Positions 52,643-60,709 of a DNA stretch of 64,000 nucleotides are shown here, in pieces. The position numbers and the translations under genes were made by a program. Within the stretch, counting starts at the first letter, position 1, and each line of letters opens with the position of its first letter. Location of the stretch: assembly GCF_001027285.1 (NCBI RefSeq), contig NZ_CP011509.1, forward strand, positions 6,906,501 to 6,970,500, given 5' to 3'. This stretch comes from Archangium gephyra. GTDB lineage: Bacteria; Myxococcota; Myxococcia; Myxococcales; Myxococcaceae. The notes under the pieces are model-generated. The model was not told the origin of the DNA and searched no databases. It saw nothing but the letters and a program-made list of their open reading frames with translations.

Positions 52643-53269
52643 CTACGTCTCCGGCGCCACGAGCACCGCGCGCACCAGCTCCACCGCCGTGTCCGCCAGG
52701 TCGCGGAGCTGGCCCGCGCGTCCCTTCTCGGCCGCGACGAGCACCAGCTCGTTGATGCCTCCGACGAGCGCCGTCGCCATGGCCGGCGAGAGCGCGCGCA
52801 GCTCCGGGTTGTCCTCGCGCGCCATCCGCACCAGGCCGCGCAGCTGCTCGGCGAAGCGCTGGTGCACCTCGCGCCGCAACTGGAGCGCGCGCGCGCCGGC
52901 GGCGTGGATCTCCAACAGGTACGTCCGCGTCACCTCGGGCTTCGCCTCGAGCGCGTCCAGGTACGCGCGCGTCGCCGCCTGGAGCCGCTCCTTCCACGGC
53001 AGCCCAGGGGCCGCGGCGGCCGTGTCGATCGCCCGCAGCGTCTCCTCGCTGGCGGCCACGTACGAGGCGAGGAAGCACGCGTCCTTGTCCTCGAAATGCT
53101 CGTAGAAGGTGCGCTTGGAGACCCGGGCGTGCCGGACGATGTCCGCGATGGTGGTGGCGGCGTACCCCTTCTCGGTGATGGCGGCCGCCAGCCCCTGGAG
53201 CAGCCGGACGCGGCTCGGGGTGCCGTCACTTCCAGGGCGCGGCTCGCCAGTCTCGGGGGGCTCTTGCAT
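52643..53269 (-). CDS. TetR family transcriptional regulator
   Basis: A 208-aa repressor: N-terminal HTH (AITEKGYAATTIADIVRHAR followed by VSKRTFYEHFEDKDACFLAS) is the TetR signature, and the rest is a helical ligand-binding domain. It starts at 53269. It is divergent from a short-chain dehydrogenase gene, and a 6-6-6 inverted repeat lies between them, so it likely represses itself and the SDR until an inducer binds. The ligand is unknown. Confidence 0.93.
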   Translation of the reverse strand: MQEPPETGEPRPGSDGTPSRVRLLQGLAAAITEKGYAATTIADIVRHARVSKRTFYEHFEDKDACFLASYVAASEETLRAIDTAAAAPGLPWKERLQAATRAYLDALEAKPEVTRTYLLEIHAAGARALQLRREVHQRFAEQLRGLVRMAREDNPELRALSPAMATALVGGINELVLVAAEKGRAGQLRDLADTAVELVRAVLVAPET

Positions 53270-53270
53270 C

Positions 53271-53288
53271 TGGTACCGGACCGTACCA
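53271..53288. promoter_or_regulatory. candidate TetR operator
   Basis: TGGTAC-cggacc-GTACCA, an inverted repeat with 6-nt arms and a 6-nt spacer, occupies most of the 48-bp gap between the tetR-type gene start (53269) and the SDR start (53318), immediately next to the regulator's ATG. Confidence 0.6.
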
Positions 53289-53317
53289 CAGTCGCCCCAC
53301 CCCATCGGGAGTGAGAA

Positions 53318-54163
53318 ATGAAGACAGTGCAGGGCAAGGTCGCGGCGATCACGGGTGCGGGCTCGGGCATCGGCCGCGCGACGGCGAAGCTGCTGGCGCG
53401 GAAGGGCTGCCATGTCGCCATCTCGGATGTGAACGAGACGGGACTGGCCGAGACGGAGGCGATGTGCCGCCAGGCCGGCGTCAAGGTGCTCGCCGCCCGG
53501 GTGGACGTGGCGCAACGCGCGGAGGTCGAGGCCTGGGCGGCCCAGGTCGCGCGCGAGCTCGGCGGCGTCAACATCATCATCAACAACGCCGGGGTGGCCC
53601 TGGGCTCCACCATCGAGGACATGCGCTACGAGGACTTCGAGTGGCTCATGAACATCAACTTCTGGGGTGTGGTGCATGGCACCAAGGCCTTCCTGCCGCA
53701 CCTCAAGGCCGCCGGGGATGGGCACATCGTCAACATCTCCAGCGTCTTCGGGCTGATCGGCGTGCCCACGCAGGGCGCCTACAACGCCGCGAAGTTCGCG
53801 GTGAAGGGCTTCACCGAGGCGCTGCGCCAGGAGCTGGAGATTGAAGGGCTCCCCATCGGCGTGACGAGCGTGCACCCCGGTGGCATCAAGACCAACATCG
53901 CCCGGAACGCCCGCTTCACCGTGAGGAAGGGCTGGGTGGAGGAGGAGTCCAACAGCGACTTCGAGAAGGCCTTCTCCACTTCACCGGAGGTGGCGGCCGA
54001 GAACATCCTCCAGGCCATCCTCAAGAACCGCCGGCGCCAGCTCATCGGCGCCGACGCGGTGTTGATCGATCTGGTCCAGCGCGCGCTGCCGACGCTGTAC
54101 CAGTCGCTGCTGGTCGCGGGCGCCAGGCGGCGCCGGCAGAAGCTGCTGAACAAGGCGGGGTGA
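53318..54163 (+). CDS. short-chain dehydrogenase/reductase (SDR)
   Basis: A 281-aa classical SDR: cofactor loop TGAGSGIG (residues 12-19), NNAG, catalytic serine in NISSVFG and YxxxK in YNAAK. A C-terminal extension of ~40 residues beyond the ~245-residue core (ending RRQKLLNKAG) is typical of lipid/steroid or acetoin-type SDRs. NADP/NAD preference unknown. Under likely control of the divergent TetR regulator. Its stop abuts the amt stop (convergent). Confidence 0.93.
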   Translation: MKTVQGKVAAITGAGSGIGRATAKLLARKGCHVAISDVNETGLAETEAMCRQAGVKVLAARVDVAQRAEVEAWAAQVARELGGVNIIINNAGVALGSTIEDMRYEDFEWLMNINFWGVVHGTKAFLPHLKAAGDGHIVNISSVFGLIGVPTQGAYNAAKFAVKGFTEALRQELEIEGLPIGVTSVHPGGIKTNIARNARFTVRKGWVEEESNSDFEKAFSTSPEVAAENILQAILKNRRRQLIGADAVLIDLVQRALPTLYQSLLVAGARRRRQKLLNKAG

Positions 54164-55483
54164 TCACCCGTCCATCACGGGGCCGGCGCCGAGCGGCGCC
54201 TTCTCCGGCTCGCGGGCCTTGGGAGCCGAGGCCTCGCGCGGCGTCATGCCGTGGCCGCCCAGGGAGATGCCGGTGTGGTAGGCGCGCTCGCCGTGGACGT
54301 GGGGATCCAATCCGTCGAACTCGGCCTCGGCGTCCACGCGCAGACCCACCACCGCCTGCACCACCTTGAGCAGGACGAAGGTGAGCAGCGCGGAGAAGGC
54401 GGCCACCGCGAGGATGCTGAGCGCCTGCTTGCCCAGGAGGGCCCAGTTGCCGCCCGCGATCACGCCATCGGCCCCAGCCGGATTGACGGACACCGTGGCG
54501 AACACCCCGGTCAGCAGGGCACCGAGCGCTCCACCGACGCCATGCACGCCCACGACGTCCAGGGCATCGTCGTAGCGGAGGTGCTCCTTGAGGAGGACGC
54601 CGCCGTAGCAGACCCCACCGGCCAGGAGTCCGATGGCCAACGCGCCCATGGGCGAGACGAAGCCCGCCGCCGGGGTGATGCCCACCAGGCCGGCCACGAG
54701 CCCGCTGGCGGCGCCCAGGGCCGTCACCTTCTTCAGCCGCACCAGATCCACGAAGCCCCACGCCACCGCACCGGCCGCGGCCGCGAGGTGGGTGTTGGCC
54801 GCGGCGACGGCGGCCAGCTCGTTGGCGGCGAGCGCACTGCCCGCGTTGAAGCCGAACCAGCCGAACCAGAGGAGCCCCGCGCCCAGCAGGGTGAAGGTGA
54901 GGTTATGCGGGGGCTGACGCGCGCCCCGGCGGCGGCCCACCACGAGCGCCACCACGAGCGCCGAGACACCACTGGTGAGGTGCACCACGGCGCCACCGGC
55001 GAAGTCGAGCGCGCCCAGCTTCAACAGCCACCCGTCCGGCGCCCACACCCAGTGCGCCACGGGCGCGTACACGAAGGTGGCCCACAGCACGGTGAAGAGG
55101 AGGAAGGCGGAGAACTTGAGCCGCTCGGCGTACGCCCCGCTGATGAGCGCGGGGGTGATGGCGGCGAAGGTGCCCTGGAAGAGGAAGAAGAGGATGTGCG
55201 GCAGCGTGCCCTTGGCCTCCTGCCCTACCCCTCTCATGAACAGATGCGTGGCCCCTCCGATGAGGCCTCCGTGGCTCTCTCCGAAAGCGAGCGAGTAGCC
55301 CCACAGCGCCCACACCACCGTCACCACCGCCAGAGCGCCGAAGCTGTGCATCAGGGTGGAGAGCACGTTCTTGCCCTGCACCATGCCCCCGTAGAAGAGC
55401 GCCAACCCTGGCACCATCAACATCACCAGGGCGCTCGCCACCAACACCCACGCCACATCGGCTCCGACGATTCCGCCCGGCAT
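54164..55483 (-). CDS. amt: ammonium transporter (Amt/MEP/Rh family)
   Basis: A 439-aa protein with 11 membrane helices; the N-terminal segment DVAWVLVASALVMLMVPGLA and FYGGMVQGKNVLSTL is the Amt signature. Two pore histidines are found in ALDFAGGAVVHLTSG and VVGVHGVGGALGAL, which is the highly conserved Amt region. It takes up NH4+ across the cytoplasmic membrane, normally under nitrogen limitation and regulated by PII; no glnK gene is adjacent. GAGGTGAGG precedes the ATG at 55483. The soluble C-terminal tail (~35 residues) is Pro/Ala/Glu-rich. Confidence 0.95.
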   Translation of the reverse strand: MPGGIVGADVAWVLVASALVMLMVPGLALFYGGMVQGKNVLSTLMHSFGALAVVTVVWALWGYSLAFGESHGGLIGGATHLFMRGVGQEAKGTLPHILFFLFQGTFAAITPALISGAYAERLKFSAFLLFTVLWATFVYAPVAHWVWAPDGWLLKLGALDFAGGAVVHLTSGVSALVVALVVGRRRGARQPPHNLTFTLLGAGLLWFGWFGFNAGSALAANELAAVAAANTHLAAAAGAVAWGFVDLVRLKKVTALGAASGLVAGLVGITPAAGFVSPMGALAIGLLAGGVCYGGVLLKEHLRYDDALDVVGVHGVGGALGALLTGVFATVSVNPAGADGVIAGGNWALLGKQALSILAVAAFSALLTFVLLKVVQAVVGLRVDAEAEFDGLDPHVHGERAYHTGISLGGHGMTPREASAPKAREPEKAPLGAGPVMDG

Positions 55484-55599
55484 CCTCACCTCGCACGGTA
55501 GGGGCCCCGTGGGCCCGCGCCTCCCAATGCCAGTGCAACCGGAGGGCCAACTGGGGGAGCGGCCTATCCCCTCGAAATCAGGGAAGGGAGCCGCCTGCC

Positions 55600-55617
55600 T
55601 GGCGAAAATTTTCGCCA
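55600..55617. promoter_or_regulatory. perfect 18-bp palindrome
   Basis: TGGCGAAAATTTTCGCCA is its own reverse complement, AT-rich in the centre and GC at the ends, as many repressor operators are. It lies ~115 bp upstream of amt. Confidence 0.6.
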
Positions 55618-55623
55618 CCCTGG

Positions 55624-55793
55624 TCCCTACAAATTTGTCGGACGCGCCTCGGGAAACGACAAATTCGTAGGAACCCTCTCCAGCACCCGGAAGGACGTCC
55701 GCCGCGCCCGCCTCCCTCTTGGGAAGCCGGCAACGGGCGCTTTTTCCTACGTTTTTGTCGCTCCCCTGCCGTGTTCCTACAAATTCGTAGGAA
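55624..55793. repeat. four copies of a ~17-bp motif (consensus TTCCTACRAATTTGTCG)
   Basis: Copies: TCCCTACAAATTTGTCG (55624-55640, plus); TTCCTACGAATTTGTCG (55657-55673, minus); TTCCTACGTTTTTGTCG (55744-55760, plus); and the palindromic TTCCTACAAATTCGTAGGAA (55774-55793). The first two are opposed with a 16-nt gap, the last ends 12 bp before the -35 of the promoter. Spacing suggests cooperative protein-binding sites. Confidence 0.65.
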
Positions 55794-55805
55794 TGTACGG
55801 ATGGG

Positions 55806-55834
55806 TTGACGGCGGCGTTGCCGCGCCGCATTAT
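55806..55834 (+). promoter_or_regulatory. sigma-70-type promoter
   Basis: TTGACG (55806-55811), exactly 17 nt, CATTAT (55829-55834). Transcription would start near 55841, giving a ~183-nt leader before the aminotransferase ATG. Confidence 0.65.
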
Positions 55835-55868
55835 GACGTGGCGTTCAGTTTCCAAGCGCCAACACGCC

Positions 55869-55937
55869 ATGCTCACCACCCTGAACACCCTCCTCAAAGC
55901 CAAGCGCAACCGGCTCTTCGCGAGGGGCTCTGGTTAG
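55869..55937 (+). CDS. possible leader ORF, 22 codons
   Basis: A 22-codon ORF starts with ATG 28 nt after the likely transcription start and ends with TAG at 55935. The peptide begins MLTTLNTLLKAKRN and has 5 Leu and 3 Thr in the first 10-16 residues. No clear ribosome site precedes it, so translation is uncertain. It ends 27 nt before an intrinsic terminator, the arrangement of transcription attenuators. Confidence 0.35.
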   Translation: MLTTLNTLLKAKRNRLFARGSG

Positions 55938-55964
55938 GTGATTGCTTTGGAGGTTGTTCCTTCG

Positions 55965-55994
55965 AGCCCACCAGCCCCCGCTGGTGGGCTTTTT
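55965..55994 (+). terminator. intrinsic terminator / attenuator candidate
   Basis: A perfect 11-bp stem AGCCCACCAGC/GCTGGTGGGCT with a CCCC loop followed by five T residues ends 29 bp before the aminotransferase ATG. Because it lies between promoter and gene, it must be bypassed for expression. Confidence 0.8.
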
Positions 55995-56023
55995 CATTTC
56001 CGCACTCTGAGGAGCACACGACG

Positions 56024-57244
56024 ATGTCAACGGCCGTGACCGAGAAGCTTCCCGCCCACACCCTGGACGCCATCTCGTTCGGGAAGATCGTGCAGATCCG
56101 CGAGGGGCTGCTCCGTGCCCAGGCAACGGGCAAGCGGGTGATCCGCTTCGAGTCTGGCGACCCCAGCTTCTCGATCGCTCCGCACGTGGCGGAGGCCATC
56201 GCCGCGGCGATGCGGGCGGGCAAGACGCACTACGTGCCGAACGACGGCATCCCGGAGCTGCGCGCGGCGCTGGCCGACAAGCTGCGCCAGAAGAACGGCA
56301 TCCAGGGCGCCACGGCGGAGCAGGTGTTCCTCACCAACGGCGCCATGCACGCGCTGTACGTGACCTTCGGCGCGCTGCTCGCGCCCGGGGACGAGGTCAT
56401 CCTCCCGGATCCCATGTGGACCGAGGTGGCGGAGAACGTGAAGCTCGCTGGCGGAAAGCCGGTGGGTGTACCGGTGCGCGCCGAGGAGGGCTACGCCTAC
56501 CGCCCCGACGCCATCCAGGCGGCCATCACCCCTCGCACGCGGGCCATCTTCCTCAACACGCCGCACAATCCGACCGGCGCCGTCATGCCCCGCGAGACGC
56601 TGGAGGCCATCGTCTCCCTGGCTCGCAAGCATGATCTGTGGATCGTCTCGGACGAGGCCTACGAGGACGTCATCTACGAGCCGCACGTACACCACTCCAT
56701 CGCCTCGCTGGCCGGGGACTGGGCCGAGCGCGTCATCAGCGTCTATTCCTTCTCCAAGAGCCACGCGATGAGCGGCCTGCGCACGGGCTATCTGCACACG
56801 CCGTGGCCGCTGCTGCAAAGACGGGTGCAGAAGCTGCTGCGCTGCACCATCAACGGCGTGAACAGCCTGGCGCAGTGGGGCGCGCTGGCGGCGGTGACGG
56901 GGCCGCAGGAGCCCCTGCGGGCAATGCGCGCCGAGTACCGCCAGCGGCGGGACGTGCTGGTGAAGGCGCTGGAGGGAATCCCGGGCGTGCGCCCGTTCAC
57001 CCCGCGCGGGGCCTTCTACGTGTGGGCGGAGCTGGAGCCGTCCCTGTACTCGCGGCTGGACGTGGCCAACGCGGACGCGCTGTCGGCCCGGCTGGCGGCC
57101 CAGGGTATTGGCAGCGCGCCGGGTGATGCCTTCGGCCACTCGTGCGAGAACGCCATCCGCTTCGCCTTCAGCTGCGACACGAAGATGGTGCTCGAGGGCG
57201 CGGAATTGCTGCGCGCCGCGCTGCTGGGTGGGGCCTCGCGATGA
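56024..57244 (+). CDS. fold-type I PLP-dependent aminotransferase
   Basis: A 406-aa class I/II aminotransferase: substrate/PLP motifs YVPNDGIPELRAALA, TNGAMHAL (PLP phosphate), NTPHNPTGAVM (NPTG), the D in IVSDEAYE, the PLP lysine K245 in YSFSKSHAMSGLRTGYL, and C-terminal R in AIRFAFSC. Length matches the family. It transfers amino groups between amino and oxo acids; the donor is not predictable from sequence alone. The start at 56024 has a GAGGAG ribosome site. It overlaps the C-N hydrolase gene by 4 nt (ATGA), and a nitrilase-family omega-amidase next to a transaminase suggests the glutamine-transaminase/omega-amidase pathway (inference). Confidence 0.92.
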   Translation: MSTAVTEKLPAHTLDAISFGKIVQIREGLLRAQATGKRVIRFESGDPSFSIAPHVAEAIAAAMRAGKTHYVPNDGIPELRAALADKLRQKNGIQGATAEQVFLTNGAMHALYVTFGALLAPGDEVILPDPMWTEVAENVKLAGGKPVGVPVRAEEGYAYRPDAIQAAITPRTRAIFLNTPHNPTGAVMPRETLEAIVSLARKHDLWIVSDEAYEDVIYEPHVHHSIASLAGDWAERVISVYSFSKSHAMSGLRTGYLHTPWPLLQRRVQKLLRCTINGVNSLAQWGALAAVTGPQEPLRAMRAEYRQRRDVLVKALEGIPGVRPFTPRGAFYVWAELEPSLYSRLDVANADALSARLAAQGIGSAPGDAFGHSCENAIRFAFSCDTKMVLEGAELLRAALLGGASR

Positions 57245-58026
57245 GCGGCCGTCTGACCGTGGCCCTGGGCCAGTACGACATCGGCTGGCACTCGCCGGAG
57301 GCCTCGCTCGCCGCCGCGGAGACGTTGATCTCCCGCGCCGCGGCGGGGGGTGCACGGCTCGTCGTGCTGCCGGAGATGGCCACCACCGGCTTCACCATGG
57401 ACAAGACGCAAGCCACCCCGCTGCAGGGGCCCGTGGTGTCGCGCCTGGGCGAGCTGGCGGCGCGCTCCAAGGTCTGGCTCGTGGCCGGAGTGGCCGTGCG
57501 CGAGGACGAGGGCTCGGACACGGCCGCCCCCCGCACGGTGAACACGGCGATCGCCTTCGACCCGGAGGGACGGGTGGCGGCGGTGCACCGCAAGCAGCGG
57601 CTCTTCGCCTACGGCGGGGAGCACGAGCACTACCGCGCGGGCAACAAGCCCACCTGTCTGATCATCGACGGGGTGCGTACGGCGCTCTTCATCTGCTACG
57701 AGCTGCGCTTCCCCGAGCTCTTCGGCGCGGTGGCCCGGGACGTGGACGCCATGGTCCTCATCGCCAACTGGCCGGCGGCGCGCCGCCCGCACTGGGACGC
57801 ACTGCTCCGCGCCCGGGCCATCGAGAACCAGTGCTACTTCATCGGGGTCAACCGCATCGGGACCGGCGGCGGACTGGCGTATGACGGCGGCTCGGCGGCC
57901 TTCACCCCCTGGGGCGAGGACCTCGCGCCCGAGACGGCTTCCGGCGTCCCCCTCGTCACCCTCGACACGCGCACGGTGGCGGAGGTGCGCGAGCGCTATC
58001 CATTCCTGCGCGACCGTGTGGTGTAG
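57241..58026 (+). CDS. carbon-nitrogen hydrolase family amidase (omega-amidase-like)
   Basis: A 261-aa nitrilase-superfamily enzyme with the full E-K-C triad: E45 in VLPEMATTGF, K118 in HRKQRLF and C152 in FICYELRFPE. Size and motifs fit the ~260-residue omega-amidase (Nit2/YafV) branch, which hydrolyses 2-oxoglutaramate or 2-oxosuccinamate made by glutamine/asparagine transaminases or in methionine salvage. The ATG overlaps the aminotransferase stop (ATGA), so the two are translationally coupled. The exact substrate is not proven by sequence. Confidence 0.92.
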   Translation: MSGRLTVALGQYDIGWHSPEASLAAAETLISRAAAGGARLVVLPEMATTGFTMDKTQATPLQGPVVSRLGELAARSKVWLVAGVAVREDEGSDTAAPRTVNTAIAFDPEGRVAAVHRKQRLFAYGGEHEHYRAGNKPTCLIIDGVRTALFICYELRFPELFGAVARDVDAMVLIANWPAARRPHWDALLRARAIENQCYFIGVNRIGTGGGLAYDGGSAAFTPWGEDLAPETASGVPLVTLDTRTVAEVRERYPFLRDRVV

Positions 58027-58173
58027 GCCTCCAGGGACCCACTCGCGCCGGCGCGGGCCCCCGGCGTCAGTGGGCACCCTGATTCTCTCTTTTTCTGAGA
58101 ACCCGGCTTAACAGGAAGAGCCGGACAGGGTATGGTGCCGCCTCGTTCCCCCTTCCCTGAGACGAGGCTGGCG

Positions 58174-59592
58174 ATGAAACGCCTGGGTACCCTTTTGTCT
58201 TGTGCCGCGGTGCTGGTGGCGTGTGAGCCCCCCACGGAGGCTCCCCAAACAGACGGTGTGAGCGCCGAAGCGGCCGGAGTGACGACGCAGACGGTCCGCG
58301 ACGAGACCGTGGGGGTGTCCCTCGACGTGCCGGGTGACTGGCGCGTGCAGCCGGATCCGGTGCTGTTCAACACCTACGGCTTCGCGCTGTTCGAGCCGGG
58401 CGGCGCCAGGAGCGGCGGGCATGAGCGCTCGCCGGTGGCCCGCGTCGCGCTGGCGTACCAGGTCAAGCCGGACCAGATCGAAGGCCTGGTGCAAGATCTG
58501 ATGAGCAAGTACCAGGAGTTCTCCCCCACCCGCTCCGAGGTGGTGGTGGGCCAGGGTCTGCGAGGCACCGTGGTGAGCGGTCTGCCGGGCACGGATCCCT
58601 ACTCGCTGGTGTACGTGGCGGACGGTGACCGGGTGTACCGGATCGGCCTGTGGACGATGGAGCCGGGGCTGGACTCGCGCGCCCGGGGCGTCCTGGCCAG
58701 CCTGCGGTTCGAGCGGCCCACGCGCTCGGTGCAGTCGCTGAACCTGGTGCCCGTGGAGCAGGCGAAGTACGCGGCGCCTCCCGCGGAGCAGCTGGCCCTC
58801 AACCAGCGTGCGCATGCGGAGCGCGTCCTGATGACCGCGCTGGAGGGCGGCGAGCCCACGCAGAGCGTGCAGGCCACGGACGTCTCCGCGCAGCAGGTGG
58901 CGTGTGAGTTCGGCCAGCCGGCCGGCCTGTTCTGGCAGACGGTGTGGGACTACACGAACCAGTTCTACAGCGGCTACACGACGGTCTACTCCGGCACCTA
59001 CTACAACCTCCGCCCCGGAGATCCAGGTTGGAGCGCCATGAGCGGCAACTACGGCAGCTGGTGGGGCCAGAACTACCACATCCGCAAGTGCAACACGGGG
59101 CTGCTCAACCAGTACTACGCCAACGACTGGCCGGCGCATAAGAACGCCAACGTGTACCCGGCCACCACGGGCACGGTGGAGTGGGCGGGCTGGGACTATG
59201 CCGACAGCGAGGGCTACTACACGCTCGGCAACTACGTGGTGGTCCGCAACGGCAGCTACCGGGCCATCATGGCGCACCTGACGAGCATCGCGTCCGGCAT
59301 CACCTGGGGCACGAGCGTCGGCATGAACACGATCATCGGCTACGCCGGCAAGACGGGAGGCCCGTGGGACGAGCACGTGCACTCCCGGATCGCCTACGGC
59401 GAGTCGCTCACCTACAACGGCCAGCCCTACGGCGGCAGCACGGTGTGGCCCAACAAGCTGCGGTGCGTCTCCTGCCGGGCGACGGACCCGGGCGATGCCG
59501 CCGGCAACGGCGACGGGCAGTTCGACGTCAAGGACAGCACCGGGGCCAGGTTCTACACGCGCTTCTACCACGGCCGCTGGATGCGGGGCTGA
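58174..59592 (+). CDS. lipoprotein with degenerate M23-like domain
   Basis: A 472-aa lipoprotein (signal LLSCAAVLVAC; start 58174 MKRLG chosen because it begins the signal). Residues ~30-220 have no recognised fold beyond a beta-rich domain (VGVSLDVPGDWRVQPDP). The C-terminal ~200 residues resemble M23 lysostaphin-type peptidases: PAHKNANVYPATTGTVEWAG and DEHVHSRI match the positions of HxGxD and HxH, but the usual Asp zinc ligand after the first His is not seen, so catalytic activity is doubtful. The M23-type protein at 7020-10289 keeps all ligands. Possibly a wall-binding rather than wall-cleaving protein. Confidence 0.78.
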   Translation: MKRLGTLLSCAAVLVACEPPTEAPQTDGVSAEAAGVTTQTVRDETVGVSLDVPGDWRVQPDPVLFNTYGFALFEPGGARSGGHERSPVARVALAYQVKPDQIEGLVQDLMSKYQEFSPTRSEVVVGQGLRGTVVSGLPGTDPYSLVYVADGDRVYRIGLWTMEPGLDSRARGVLASLRFERPTRSVQSLNLVPVEQAKYAAPPAEQLALNQRAHAERVLMTALEGGEPTQSVQATDVSAQQVACEFGQPAGLFWQTVWDYTNQFYSGYTTVYSGTYYNLRPGDPGWSAMSGNYGSWWGQNYHIRKCNTGLLNQYYANDWPAHKNANVYPATTGTVEWAGWDYADSEGYYTLGNYVVVRNGSYRAIMAHLTSIASGITWGTSVGMNTIIGYAGKTGGPWDEHVHSRIAYGESLTYNGQPYGGSTVWPNKLRCVSCRATDPGDAAGNGDGQFDVKDSTGARFYTRFYHGRWMRG

Positions 59593-59619
59593 GCGCTCCC
59601 CCGTCTCGAGCGTCCCGGC

Positions 59620-60609
59620 TCAATCCTTGATGAAGTCCGGGAACGCGATGTCGATGGGACCGTCGAACCACGAGGCGTACGCGCGCTCATCCGCCACCGG
59701 ATAGACGCGCCCGTACGTCTCGCGGAAGTGGGTCCCCCAGTCCGGCTTCCGCCCGTCCACGTCGGTGAAGCCGTACTCCTTCGCGAGCTCCCAGGAGCTG
59801 AAGACGCGGCCCGCCTTGCGCCGGACCTCTGGATCCGCCGCGAGCGCCGCGACGCCGCGCGCCACGTAGTACGGCGTCTCCGAGGCGATGAAGTCGGGAA
59901 CCTTCGCCGCGCCATCGCGCCAGGTGGCCTCGGTGACGCCGAAGTGCTCGAGCATCGCCTCCGAGCGGAGGAAGCCCGGCGTCACGGCGAGGGCGGTCAT
60001 CCCGGGCTTCTTCCGGAGCTCGTTGGCCATGGCGAAGGCGAGACGGATGACGGACATCTTGGCCAGGTCGTAGAAGAGGTTGCCGCGGTAGCCGAAGTGA
60101 TCGCCATCGGTCACCTCGACGATCAGGCCGCGTTCCCCCTCGAGCATGAGGGGCACGGCATGGCGGCTCGTCACGATGTGGGTCCAGATGGCCCGCTCGA
60201 GCAGCACGTGCCCCTTCTCCAGGGAGAGCTTCCAGAAGGGCACTCCGAACTCGGTCAGCTCATCACCGCCCCAGATGTCGTTCACGAGCACCTCCAGCCG
60301 GCCCTGCTCGGCACGGATGCGTGCGCAGAGGGCCTCGACCTCGGACTCCACCGTGTGGTCCGCGCGCACGGCGATCCCCCTGCCCCCTCGCGCGGTGACC
60401 AGCTCGGCCGTCTCCTCGATCGTCTCGGGACGCCGATCCAGCTCCAGCAGCGGGCCCGGTCCCTTCCCCCGCTCCGTCTGCGCGCGCGTGCTGCGGCCCG
60501 TGCAGTAGACGGTCGCCCCGGCCTCGCCCAGCGTGCAGGCGATCGCGCGCCCCGCGCCCCGTGTGGCTCCAGCGACCAGGCAGATTCTTCCCTCCAGCGT
60601 CTTCTTCAT
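59620..60609 (-). CDS. atypical short-chain dehydrogenase/reductase
   Basis: A 329-aa SDR. The cofactor loop GATRGAGR (TGxxxGxG form) and YxxxK (FYDLAKMS) are present, but the usual NNAG is replaced by NDIWGG, and the serine position sits in IVEVTDGDHFGYRGN. This combination is typical of a distinct SDR subgroup often paired with WYL/YafY regulators. The C-terminal region (WDW-free, 'WFDGPIDIAFPDFIKD') extends beyond the core. The start at 60609 has a GGAGGGAG ribosome site. Divergent from the WYL regulator; a TGACA/TGTCA palindrome lies between. Confidence 0.87.
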   Translation of the reverse strand: MKKTLEGRICLVAGATRGAGRAIACTLGEAGATVYCTGRSTRAQTERGKGPGPLLELDRRPETIEETAELVTARGGRGIAVRADHTVESEVEALCARIRAEQGRLEVLVNDIWGGDELTEFGVPFWKLSLEKGHVLLERAIWTHIVTSRHAVPLMLEGERGLIVEVTDGDHFGYRGNLFYDLAKMSVIRLAFAMANELRKKPGMTALAVTPGFLRSEAMLEHFGVTEATWRDGAAKVPDFIASETPYYVARGVAALAADPEVRRKAGRVFSSWELAKEYGFTDVDGRKPDWGTHFRETYGRVYPVADERAYASWFDGPIDIAFPDFIKD

Positions 60610-60670
60610 GGCGGCTCCCTCCGGCGTCCACGTCTTCAAGATGAGGGCGACGACCCTAAACGGCGATTGT

Positions 60671-60685
60671 TGACACCTCCTGTCA
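60671..60685. promoter_or_regulatory. candidate WYL-regulator operator
   Basis: TGACA-cctcc-TGTCA, an inverted repeat with 5-nt arms, lies in the 100-bp gap between the SDR and WYL regulator genes, 24 bp before the regulator's ATG. The left arm is part of TTGACA, which would also serve as a -35. Confidence 0.55.
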
Positions 60686-60709
60686 GGAATGGGCGCTACG
60701 CTGTTTCCC

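Larger units (their letters stand above)
55484..56023. promoter_or_regulatory. complex 540-bp regulatory region between amt and the aminotransferase gene
   Basis: No protein gene of normal size lies here. The region contains, left to right: a perfect 18-bp palindrome (55600-55617), four copies of a ~17-bp motif in two opposing pairs (55624-55793), a plus-strand sigma-70-like promoter (55806-55834), a 22-codon ORF (55869-55937) and an intrinsic terminator (55965-55994) placed just before the aminotransferase start. These parts are listed separately. Confidence 0.6.

Noticed and set aside
58040-58110. Imperfect GC-rich hairpin followed by a T-rich stretch after the amidase gene
   Set aside because: The stem has mismatches and the T-rich segment is too far away for an intrinsic terminator.
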